A stretch of DNA of 64,000 bases from Artocarpus heterophyllus (lineage: Eukaryota > Streptophyta > Magnoliopsida > Rosales > Moraceae). This document shows positions 54,970 through 64,000 of the stretch, piece by piece; the first letter of the stretch is position 1; each line of letters opens with the position of its first letter. The position numbers and the translations under genes were made by a program. The notes under the pieces are model-generated. The model was not told where the DNA came from. It searched no databases and saw only the letters and a program-made list of their open reading frames with translations. The stretch is from positions 17,879,596-17,943,595 of the forward strand of contig CM046342.1 of the NCBI GenBank assembly GCA_025403435.1, given 5' to 3'.

Positions 54970-57190
54970 ATTGAGTAAATTACGCTGACAATTGACATCT
55001 CTGAGTTTTGTCAAAATAACAAACACTCTTTGAACAAAAACTAATTATACTAAAATTCTTTCCATTTTTGTTAATTGACCGTAAAAGTTGATCATCGTTT
55101 GACCGTTAATTTTAGTTAAAACACCAAAAATGTCATTCCATCCATCAAAAAACGTCTTTAATTTTCCATGTAGTTAAAAAGGATGATTTTACTCTAATTT
55201 GATATTAAAAAATAAGTTTAAATAATTTGTACACACCTATAACTAAATTTCACTCTAATAAAAAATATTTTTTTTTTCTTTTCTTTTTTTCTTCAAAAGT
55301 ACACTTTTGATAGTAATATTGTTAAAAAATTTACATTTGTAACATTTAAAATAATATAAATACTTTTCATCCATTACAATATTATACAACATAAAAGCAT
55401 ATATAAGATCATTTAAATTCACCTTCACAACATATCATAATAATCATAAAAGCTACAGGCTAATCACAATCACACAAAACTATTTATCATGTAAATGCTC
55501 TATTTTTTAAACTTTAAGAAATAAAAAAATAAAAACCAGATATATTTTTTATAGGAATCCTGCTGATAAAGTGACAAGACCATTGAATCAAATGAGTCTC
55601 TAATATCATTTAGAAACAAGTTTGTATGAAACTGCAACCCATTGCTTAAAGTGAAGTAAGAACCTTGATATAAGGAAGAGGTCACAATCAATTATGGAAT
55701 GATTGATTGATAAGTCGAAGGTGAATACCATGGAAATTCCGATAAGTTTGAAAAATTTTTAATGAACCAAAGAGAATTTTGATCTCACAAAGTATGAATA
55801 AAATCTAAATTGTGTGTTTCATTTCATTAAGCCAATGGCTATTTATAATATAAGATAACTCATAAATTTAAGGAAACTAAATCCTAGATAATCACCCATT
55901 AAAAAAAGCCTATTCCTAAAAGGAAACTAATCAAGCAATTTCAAAATCAGGTAACTAGACTAAAGTAGACTAAAGTAGGTGCCTATAACAAAACAGAAAC
56001 TTACAAATGAGGTAACTTCAATGGAAGTAGGTGCCTATAGAAGAAAAGGAAACTACTCCATGATCAGGGAAGTATCAAAACAATAAACTAACCAAATCAC
56101 AAAAAGGAAAGTACTCAAAATGGCAACAAGCCTTACAATTCAGGTTAATAAAAACACCTATATCTAATGGGTAACTACTAAAAATAAAAAAATAAATAAA
56201 AAAAACTTCTCATATTAGAATAAGAAAACTAACAGAAAAGGGAAACTAGCTTAAACTTGGAAACTAGCTGAAAATTGGAGGCACCATCTTTGAAGCTCTC
56301 TTTGAGGAAACTTTCCTAAATTATTCCAAACCTTGAATTTTGGTAAGCCACACTTGTTGTAGGTATTTTTCATCTTTTTTGGGCCTGTACAAATTTGTCT
56401 CAGTCCAAATGCTTTGAATCAGTCCATTAAGATTGTCTTTGAACCTTTTAGCTCCAGCCCTTATAACCGGCCCGATTGGAACTTAAATTAGATCTATACT
56501 CCATGTACTAGGCATGTACTCATCATTTTTAAGGGGAAAAATATAAAATTTTAAAAATGCATTACAAAAACAAAAGGAAAAAAGAAAATATGTCTCTCTT
56601 TCTCTTCCTTCCTCTCTTAATCTAGGGGGCCAAGGGATGGGAGTCTTAATGGGGATGAGGGGCCACCGAGGAAGGGGGTGCGAGGGACGGTGATGGCAAC
56701 TGGAAAGGTGAGTAGGGGTGGTGCTGGATGAACGTGATAGGGGGTGAGCAAAAGCTGGGGTGATGGAAAGGCCATGGGTTGGAGGTTGGGCGAACGTGGT
56801 GGGGGGTGGGCAATGTAGGCTACAGGCAATCTGGACTTCAACGGAGGAAGGGCGTTGGTCGATGGGCGAGGTGGAGATGTTGCATGAAGAGCTGATGCTA
56901 GAGTTGTGACAGAAGATGGCCACTAGGTCAAAGGCGATATTAGAGGCTAGGATGCCGAAAAGGAGGGGGCAAAGGGTCAGTTGTTTGGTTTGGTTAGAAT
57001 AGTCAGATAGTTAGCTAGTTTTTTTTTCCCCAAATCAATGACTGAGATAAAAAAAAAGTATTTTAATCATTTAGAAAAAAGAATTAATTTTTTTTAACTC
57101 CAGAAGGTGTCTAGTTTTAGTCAAACAAGTGTCTATGTTACTTTGAAAAATCTTATGGGGTGTCAATTTTAATACCCTAAGTAATTTTAA
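54970..57190. mobile_element. Degenerate 2.2-kb element with inverted ends
   Basis: The left end AATTGACATCTCTGAGTTTT, TAACAAACACTC, ACAAAAACTAA pairs with the inverse of 57100-57180 (AATTGACACCCCATAAGATT, TAACATAGACACTTG, CTAAAACTAG) at roughly three in four positions. The interior has no clear transposase. At 55594-55606 the minus strand has a decayed initiator-Met PBS-like TGATATTAGAGA, with LTR-like DNA to its right (TATTTATAATATAAG near 55850). An old LTR remnant may therefore be included. At 56630-56920 a G-rich block gives low-complexity open frames only. Confidence 0.45.
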
Positions 57191-57221
57191 GCATTTTTTA
57201 GGATTTATTTTAGTACTTAGG

Positions 57222-57830
57222 GCATCCAAACTTTTATATCTTTGTTACTTATGTTTTTTACTTTCAAAATTTGGACAACTAAAGCCTCTAAACTCCCTTT
57301 TCTTTTCATACTTGGGTCTGTACTTTAAAAATTTGAACAACGTCTAAGTTCCCAGACTCCTATGTTCTTCATTCCCAAAAAATTAGTTTTGACCATAACG
57401 ACCTCCTAGCTTATTATGTTTGACATTGATTAAATGAATGAAAATTCTGGAGCAAAATGAATTTGATTTTCCTTCACTTAACTTTATTAATATTTAATTT
57501 ATTTAATTTAAAAATAAGAAAAATCAATGACTTATAAAATCTCATCAGATTTAACATGTTGCAATGTATGCTCACTTTTGACAATAACTCTAGAACATAA
57601 AAACTGTTTACAATTTAAAATATTCATTTTATTTTGTTACCATCCAAATTTTCAAAATGGGGATCTCAAGTACCAAGAAAAATGGAAGTTTGGGACTTAA
57701 TTATTCAAATTTTTAAATTGGGGACCTAAGTGTTAAGAAATCAGAGTTTACAGGCCCATTTGTCCAACATTTCAAAATGGAAATTTCAAATATTAAAGAT
57801 CAAAAACTTTAGGCTCTCCAAATAAAAGAA
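57222..57830. repeat. Foldback repeat with ~65-bp internal units
   Basis: Left units (CTTTCAAAATTTGGACAACT, CTTTAAAAATTTGAACAACG) are inverted copies of right units (ATTTTCAAAATGGGGATCTC, ATTTTTAAATTGGGGACCTA, ATTTCAAAATGGAAATTTC). The outer edges AGGGCATCCAAACTTTTATA and its decayed inverse near 57800 bound it. No coding. Confidence 0.7.
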
Positions 57831-58099
57831 AAAAAAATAAATCTGTAATATATGTTCGACTTAATCTTTATACTTGTTTGGAATAGCTTAAAAACATTGC
57901 TTTAGCTTATTTAAATCAAAGTTACTTTTATAATATTTTTGAAACAAATTATACTCATTTGGAGCTTATGGAAAAAAGGATTAAAAGTATTTATTCACAT
58001 TTTTAACTTTATGTTTGTAAATAATAAATTAAAATTTTCATTTATTTCTTTGTATTACATTACTTTTTAGAAAAAAAAAAAAAAGGAGCTTTTTGTTAT

Positions 58100-58449
58100 A
58101 AAACAAAGCAAAATATAACAAAAGACTAAAGAGAACAAGAGAGAAGACACAAGAGAAAATGAGAGACAAAGTATCTTTTTATTTTTTCACTTGTGAGGGA
58201 TGAACATACAAGCTTAGCACAACCTCTATTTATAAGCTAAGAATCATAACTAGAGGTAATAGCAATAGACATAGTTTACACAGGTTATATATACAATTAA
58301 GAGAGACATAATGTATAATATTAAGAGGGATTCAATGGTAAGATAATGTGGTCTATATGTAAATTATAAATATACAATAAAACCTTTACATATAACTCAT
58401 GGCATACCAAGAGGTGACATCCACACATACACACACTTGATTCATAACA
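58100..58449 (-). repeat. Copia-4 3' LTR (approximate)
   Basis: On the minus strand it starts TGTTATGAATCAAGTGTGTG at 58449, right after a polypurine tract (plus-strand CTCCCCCTTGG, 58450-58460). It has a TTATAAATAGAGG box at 58220-58235. The left end is set only roughly, because no second LTR copy was identified. Confidence 0.65.
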
Positions 58450-59180
58450 CTCCCCCTTGGATGTCCACCATACAAAGAATAAGCCTCATTAAAAACTTTA
58501 CTTAAAAAAAAAAAAAAAAAAAAAAAACCCAATGGGAAAAAATCTTAGTGAAGAAAAAAGAGGACATAATTCTTGTATGCTTTACATTTAGGATTGCCTC
58601 ATTAAAAACATTGTCAGGAAAACCCAATGGGACAAAAACCTAGGCTAAGGGAAAAAGAGTACAGTATATAGTGTCTCCCCCCCATGTCAACATCTCTTCT
58701 TCAAATATCTCTAAGTTGACGCATACTAATTTTGTGTACCAACTCCTCAAATGTTGTTGTAGGAAGTGCCTTTGTAAAAAAATCTACCAAGTTGTCACTG
58801 AAGCAAATTTGATGCACGCCGATCTCTCCTTTCTTTTGAAGCTCGTGCATGAAAAAGAAATTTGGTGAATGTGCTTTCTTCTGTCTCCTTTTATGTAATC
58901 TCTTTTAAATTGGGTGATATAGGCTGCATTATCTTCATACAACACAATTAGACTTTCTTTGTCGAATTAAAGATTACACGTTTCTCTTATGTGTTGCACT
59001 AAAGATCTGAACCATACACATTCTTGACTTGCCTCGTGAATTGCCAATATCTTAGTATCATTTGAGGATGTGGCAGTTAGGGTTTGCTTTGTCGAGCGCC
59101 AAGATATAGTTGTACCACCATATGTAAACAAATAACTTGTTGGTGATCGTGCTTTATATGGATCAGACAACTATCCTACA
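58450..59180 (-). pseudogene. Copia-4 RNase H end
   Basis: GGTTISWRSTKQTLTATSSN, ILAIHEASQECVWFRSLVQ and IRETCNL at 58967-59170, then further RNase H remnants (ALPTTTFEELVHQI-like) toward 58680. It contains an A-run at 58504-58527. Frame breaks are frequent. Confidence 0.8.
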
Positions 59181-60440
59181 CCCGCATATCCAATCAATTC
59201 CGACTTGGAATCCTACGCATAATACAAACCCATATCTGTTGTACCATGAAGATAATGAAATATTTGTTTGACACCATTCCAATGTCTTCGAGTTGGTGAA
59301 GAACTATATCTCGCTAGTAAGCCAACAGAGAATGCCATGTCAAGTCTTGTGCAGTTAGTAAGATATATTAGTGCACCAATAGCACTAAGATATGGTACTT
59401 TTGGACCAAGAATTCTTCATCGCGGATGAAAAGGACCCCTTTTCATATCAAGGTATCATACAACTATGGGAGAACTCATCGGATGTGATTTATCAATATT
59501 AAAACGCTTTAATATCTTTACAATGTATGTTGACTGATAAACAAAAATCCCTCCCGATAAATGCTCAATTTGCAATCCAAGTCAAAAGTTTGTTTTTCCT
59601 AAATCCTTCATTTCAAATTCATTTTTAAGATATGTTATCGTATCTGTAAGCTCTTCATGAGTCCCAATGATATTCAAATCATCAACATAAACTGTAATGA
59701 TAACAAATATAGACTTTAACCTTTTAATAAAAACACATGGGTAAATTAGATTGTTAGTATATCCTTCTTTCAAAAGGTATTCATTGAGATGATTATACCA
59801 CATGCATCCATATTTCTTTAATCCATACAAAAATCTTTATAATTGAATTGAATACATGTCTTGAAGTTTTGAATTGCATGTTCAGGAATTTTTAGCCCTT
59901 TAGGGACTTTCATGTAAATGTCACTATCAAGTGACCCATACAGATAGGCCGTTACAACATCCATTAGATGCATATGAAGTCCTTCTGAAATTTTCAGGCT
60001 AATAAAAAATCTAAATGTAATTGCATCTACCATTGGTGAATATATCTCATCATAATCAATACCACATCTTCGCGAAAAGCCTTATGCTACAAGTCATGCT
60101 TAATATCTGACAATTTCATTTTTCTCGTTACGTTATCACATAAATACACATTTGTAGCCTACAGGTTTTATACCTTCAAGTGTTTGCACTAAAGGCCTAA
60201 AAACTTGATGTTTTTCAAGTGAATTTAATTCTGCCTAGATTGCATCTTTCCATTTTGGTCAATCATTTCTATGCTGACACTCTTCAACGGACTTTAGTTC
60301 AAGATCCTTATTTTCTTTTGTAATATCAAAAGCTATTGCATATGCAAATATGTGGTTGACAACAATTTCATTTCGGTTTCATCTCTTTCCTAAAGTGACA
60401 TAGCTTATTGAGATCTCTTCATTAACATTATTTAAGTACC
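59181..60440 (-). pseudogene. Copia-4 reverse transcriptase
   Basis: Order on the minus strand: PMVDAITFRFFISLKIS, LMDVVTAYLYGSLDSDIYM, KVPKGLKIPE, then MYGLKKYGCMWYNHL, YPCVFIK and the catalytic IITVYVDDLNIIGT, FEMKDLGKT. Further pieces at 59200-59580 match the thumb. Stops and a frameshift near 59825 interrupt it. Confidence 0.85.
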
Positions 60441-61750
60441 TGAACCTCTTTTAAGAGTACTTCTTTAGCTACATCAATTGTTTTTATGCTGGGCTCTTCA
60501 AGAACATTAATAACATTGGAAATGCCAACTTGCTTATTATTTAGTTCCTTTTTCTTTCTTGGATTTTTATCCTTGAAACTGATTGGTCTATCATGCTTCT
60601 GGTGTGCCTTAGACTCATTTGCTAGCATATTAATATTTTTTTGGTAGGAATATCAATTCAAATAGGAGCATTTTCAGCTGGAATATGTGATTTTGTCACT
60701 TTATTAACATCAACAAGCGTATCTAGTAACTAATTTGCGACCTTTTGCAAACGGATAATTTTTTGAACTTCTAATTCATATTATTTGTACTAGGATTGGA
60801 GTGAGATAATGATAATACATTCCATTTCTTGTTTTTTTTAGTTGTTGTTTATCTCCCCCTAATGCTGGGAAATCTGTCTCATCAAATTGACAATCGATAA
60901 ACCATGTCGTAAACATCAATAAGCGTATCTAGTAACTGATTTGCGACCTTTTGCAAACGGATAATTTTTTGAACTTCTAATTCATATTATTTGTACTAGG
61001 ATTGGAGTGAGATAACGATAATGCATTCCATTTCTTGTTTTTTTAGTTGTTATTTATCTCCCCCTAATGCTGGGAAATCTGTCTCATCAAATTGACAATC
61101 GACAAACCATGCCGTAAAGAGATCACCTGTCAAGGGTTTGAGATATTTAATTATTAACGGGGATTCAAATCCAACATAAATTCTTAGTCTCCTTTGAGGA
61201 CCCATCTTAATGCGTTGTGGTAAAGCAAGTGGAACACATACTATGCAACCAAAAATTCTTAGATGGGAAATATCTGGCTCTTTACCAGAAACAAGTTGTA
61301 ATGGAGAGTATTTATGATATGCATTTGGCCTTATGCAAATAAGCACCGCAGTATGTAATATGGCATGTCCCCAAGCAGAGCTAGGCAATTTTATTCTCAT
61401 AAGTAAAGGCCTAGAAATTAATTTCAGCCTTTTAATAAAAGATTTTACTAATCCATTTCATGTGTGCACGTGAGCAACCGGACACTCTATAGTAATCCTA
61501 ATTGACATATAGTAATCATTAAAAGCTTTGGATGTAAATTCTCCTGCATTATCCAGACAAATTTTCTTGATTGTATAATTTGGGAATTACGCCTGTAATC
61601 GGATTATTTGAGCAAGGAGTCATGCAAATGCAATATTGCAAGTAGTTAATAAACAATGTGACCAATGCATCTATTAGTACTATAAAATACTGAAATGGTC
61701 CATATCATGGAATAATAGGCCCACATATATCTCCTTAATTTCATTCTAAA
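60441..61750 (-). pseudogene. Copia-4 integrase and linker
   Basis: The best block (61050-61400) reads LPSSAWGHAILHTAVLICIR, YSPLQLVSGKEPDISHLRIF, GCIVCVPLA and RRLRIYVGFESP. These are the C-terminal integrase landmarks. Upstream, NPFHVCT-like and DNAGEFTSKAFNDYY-like segments near 61520-61560 hold a catalytic Asp region. A linker at 60428-60628 is Lys-rich. Many stops. Confidence 0.8.
60706..61113. repeat. 206-bp tandem duplication inside copia-4
   Basis: AACATCAACAAGCGTATCTA at 60706 and AACATCAATAAGCGTATCTA at 60912 start two copies that agree apart from a few substitutions and a T-run length change, through CAATCGACAAACCATG. The duplication straddles the integrase-RT linker and integrase end. 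Confidence 0.9.
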
Positions 61751-62129
61751 AATGTAGGAGATTCAATTGTAACTTTCATTAGGAATGGCCTTATAATCAG
61801 TTTTCCTTAAAAGTGTAGGAGATTCAATTGTAACTTTGGACAAAAGAATCTTTTGGTTCTTTAAAAGATGTCCATTTGAATTTTCTATAATCCTTCGCAT
61901 CATTATTAAACTCGGATGACCTAAACGGTCGAGCCAAACATTAAAATTCCTTGAATCTTTGGATTCTTAGTTCATCACCACATAGGATTCAATTAGATTT
62001 ATAAATGCATAATACAATCCAGAAGAGTATGCTGGCAGCTTTTCTAATATTTGTTTCTTTCCTAAGACATTAGACGTAATATATAGATATTCAATGTCTT
62101 TCTCATTTGTTGTCTCAATATGATAACCA

Positions 62130-62412
62130 TTACGACGTATATCTTTAAAACTTAGTTGATTTCTTTTGATCTATTAGAATACCTGGCGTCATTGATTATA
62201 AACTTTGTGCCACCAGGTAAAAATATATTAGCTCTTCTAAAGCTTTTAATGAGATTTGCAATACCAGATATTGTACTAACATTAGCTTTAGTTAATATGA
62301 GATCAGAAAAATATTTTTTATCTTTGAGAATAGTGTCTGTTGTTCTATTGTCTGCTAGGCAAAAGGCTTCACCATTAACTTTACTACCAATAGAATGATT
62401 TTTGAAATCCAT
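62130..62412 (-). pseudogene. Copia-4 protease
   Basis: AFCLADNRTTDTILKDKKYF, TKANVSTISGIANLI and FLPGGTKFIINDARYS. In this family the active site is LADSATTHTIL; here DSA is DNR, so catalysis would be lost. The frame is open for 86 codons. Confidence 0.82.
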
Positions 62413-62640
62413 GTCTCTTCATGAAAAATAAAACAAAACAATAAGAAAATAATATACTAAACACAATCCTTTTTTTTATAAGAAAACATATAGAGATTAC
62501 AAAACTTAATAAAAGCAAACCCAAATTACAAGCACACTAAAATAAAAACATATCGAAACATACTAAAAATTATGGTTCACACTGGAAATAAAAACAAACT
62601 GAAAATAACACACTAGGAATAGATTGGTGGGAGAACATCT

Positions 62641-63400
62641 TTTCAAGCCATATTGATGTTTCTCTCGCTAATTAAATTCTCAATATTTCTATCATGATTC
62701 TCAAAGAAATCCGCAATGTCTAAGTATGTAAAATTTGTAGGGTCATGCTGTTCAACAAGATTTGTCTCAACAAGATTTGTCTTTACACCTTTTTCTTTCT
62801 CTTCCAAGGAAGCTTAGTAAAGATCAACAAAGTGTTTAGACGTACGATATGTACATCTCCAATGTCCTTTCATGCCACACCTATGGCAAGTATCTTCATT
62901 GTTCTTGGGGATTTTATTTTAAAAACCTTTTTCTTCTTATTTCTCCTCATTCTTCTATTATTTTTAATGGTGAGATGCAACTTTCTTGAAATTTGAGGAG
63001 CTTTGGTTATAATAACCATGACTACGACCACAACCGCAACTGCGACCACGTCTAGGACCATGTCCACCATGCCAACCATGCCCAAGATTTTCAACATATG
63101 CCGCATTTGTTTCAGGGAATGGCATTGATCTAGTTGGACGAGATTAATGATTTTTCATGAATAATTCAATATTTTGTTTGGCAATGGAAAGACATGATAT
63201 TAATTTAGAGTATTTCTTAGAGGCATGAAAGGTGGAGTATGTTTTTTCTAACATGTCTTCATCAGTGACACTTTCTCTGCATAATTTTAATTGAGAAGTA
63301 ATTTTAAACATTACAGAATTATACTCGCTCACAATTTTAAAATCTTGCAATCATGGGTGCATCCAATTATGGTGAGCTTTAGGAAGTATTACAATCTTTT
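62641..63400 (-). pseudogene. Copia-4 gag
   Basis: The capsid end reads QDFKIVSEYNSVMFKITSQL, KLCRESVTDEDMLEKTYSTF, SKLISCLSIAKQNIELFMKN. A Gly/Arg-rich stretch (HGWHGGHGPRRGRSC) and a degenerate CCHC knuckle CHRCGMKGHWRC follow near 62870. Stops separate the pieces, and the segment that usually follows HASK is deleted. Confidence 0.83.
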
Positions 63401-63654
63401 GGTGGTCATATCTTTCCTTAGTAACTAAAACTAATTAGCCCTAAAGAACATAAAATAATAACACTAAAACTAACAGTAAAAATTCTAAACTAATTGTTCG
63501 CAACAAAATCGCAAGTTTACGGTTTCAAATTTTAATAATAAAGTAGTAAGAAAGGTTGTCATCCTTAGGAATTATAATCTAATTTTTGCCAAGTACTATA
63601 ACTAAAATAGTCCTGATTTTATTTGTGAATTTTAAAGAAGAGAATAAATGTAAG
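63401..63654. other. Spacer between copia-4 and copia-5
   Basis: AT-rich DNA with no gene. Copia-4's 5' LTR and PBS would be expected here but were not recognised. Confidence 0.4.
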
Positions 63655-63878
63655 TGTAGAATATCTTATGTAAATAATTAGTTAGTTAGTTTCCAGATTT
63701 TCAAGAGTTAGAATATCTTGTTTAGATTTAATTATTTAATATCTGTTAGTTCCTAGATCTTAGGCTGTTAGTTGATTTTCTTGTTCTAGGTTCTAGTTTA
63801 TAAATTCTGGGATGTATTCACGTTTCTGCTGCAAATAAAACGTAGTGTTTATTCCAGATATTATTCATATTATCTACA
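63655..63878 (+). repeat. Copia-5 5' LTR
   Basis: A 224-bp LTR with inverted ends TGTAGA...TCTACA. It contains TATAAATTCTGGG near 63797 and AATAAAACGTAG near 63834 as likely promoter-proximal and poly(A)-type signals. The PBS follows without spacing. The left end relies on the TGTAGA/TCTACA match; the partner LTR lies beyond the window. Confidence 0.75.
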
Positions 63879-63890
63879 TGGTATCAGAGC
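63879..63890 (+). promoter_or_regulatory. Primer binding site of copia-5
   Basis: TGGTATCAGAGC, the perfect initiator-Met tRNA complement, directly after the LTR end TCTACA. Confidence 0.93.
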
Positions 63891-63913
63891 AGAAACACTT
63901 AAGATAGACAGCC

Positions 63914-64000
63914 ATGGCAAAAACATCCAATACCGGTGAGAAAGGAGCCAACACTACAACCGACAACACAAACCTTCTTTTTTCCATTTCCGGCGTCAAT
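63914..64000 (+). CDS. Copia-5 gag, N-terminal 29 codons (cut by window edge)
   Basis: The ATG lies 24 bp after the PBS and the frame stays open to the last base (MAKTSNTGEKGANTTTDNTN, then LLFSISGVN). The distance from the PBS and the polar N-terminus fit copia gag. Whether the element is intact cannot be judged from here. Confidence 0.7.
   Translation, partial: MAKTSNTGEKGANTTTDNTNLLFSISGVN

Noticed and set aside
56483..56923. 146-codon minus-strand frame
   Set aside because: Pro/Ser/His-rich low complexity from a G-rich plus-strand block; no domain, no splice or promoter context.
62870..63106. Val/Met-rich minus-strand frame as a separate gene
   Set aside because: It is an out-of-frame reading of the Gly/Arg-rich gag end of copia-4.

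Overview
This window is nuclear DNA of a flowering plant, most likely a eudicot. It is AT-rich and packed with plant LTR retrotransposons primed by initiator-Met tRNA, a CACTA DNA transposon, a hAT transposon and several foldback elements. Only one gene looks intact: TGD1, the chloroplast lipid-transfer permease, at about 51.1-53.3 kb. No rRNA or tRNA gene, CRISPR array or bacterial feature was seen.

Layout, left to right. 1-2068: end of a decayed Ty1/copia element (copia-1, plus strand) and part of its LTR. 2490-4771: decayed hAT transposase. 4772-7179: no gene. 7180-17900: a decayed Athila-type Ty3/gypsy element split by a complete Tekay/Del-type gypsy element (7393-16437, perfect 5-bp target duplication GAAAT). 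19340-24410: scattered exons matching RRM2 of the flowering-time regulator FCA (minus strand), with a 4.0-kb internally deleted LTR element (19968-23982, perfect duplication TTAAC) in an intron. 24592-25301: duplicated AT-rich DNA and a foldback element. 25648-26234: a 298-bp-offset tandem duplication carrying an exon-like segment and one end of a CACTA transposon. 26156-45573: a 19.4-kb CACTA (En/Spm) transposon with a TNP2-type transposase, a Transposase_24/Ulp1-type second gene and hairpin arrays; its transposase is split by a 9.6-kb copia element (copia-2, 28236-37879). 45574-48731: a decayed copia element (copia-3). 48732-51050: AT-rich spacer. 51.1-53.3 kb: TGD1. 53431-53920: a Mutator-like foldback element. 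54337-54483: one unrecognised exon-like segment. 54970-57830: degenerate inverted-repeat elements and a possible LTR remnant. 58100-63400: an old copia element (copia-4). 63655-64000: the start of a young-looking copia element (copia-5) that runs off the edge.

Apart from TGD1 the region records successive nested insertions: Tekay into Athila, copia-2 into CACTA, and a deleted LTR element into an FCA-like fragment. The target duplications and the reading frames on both sides agree at the first two junctions. The least explained signal is a GC-rich motif, core CGGCCTGCCGAAC, that recurs in imperfect ~22-bp-spaced clusters in LTRs or leaders of four retrotransposon families in otherwise AT-rich DNA.
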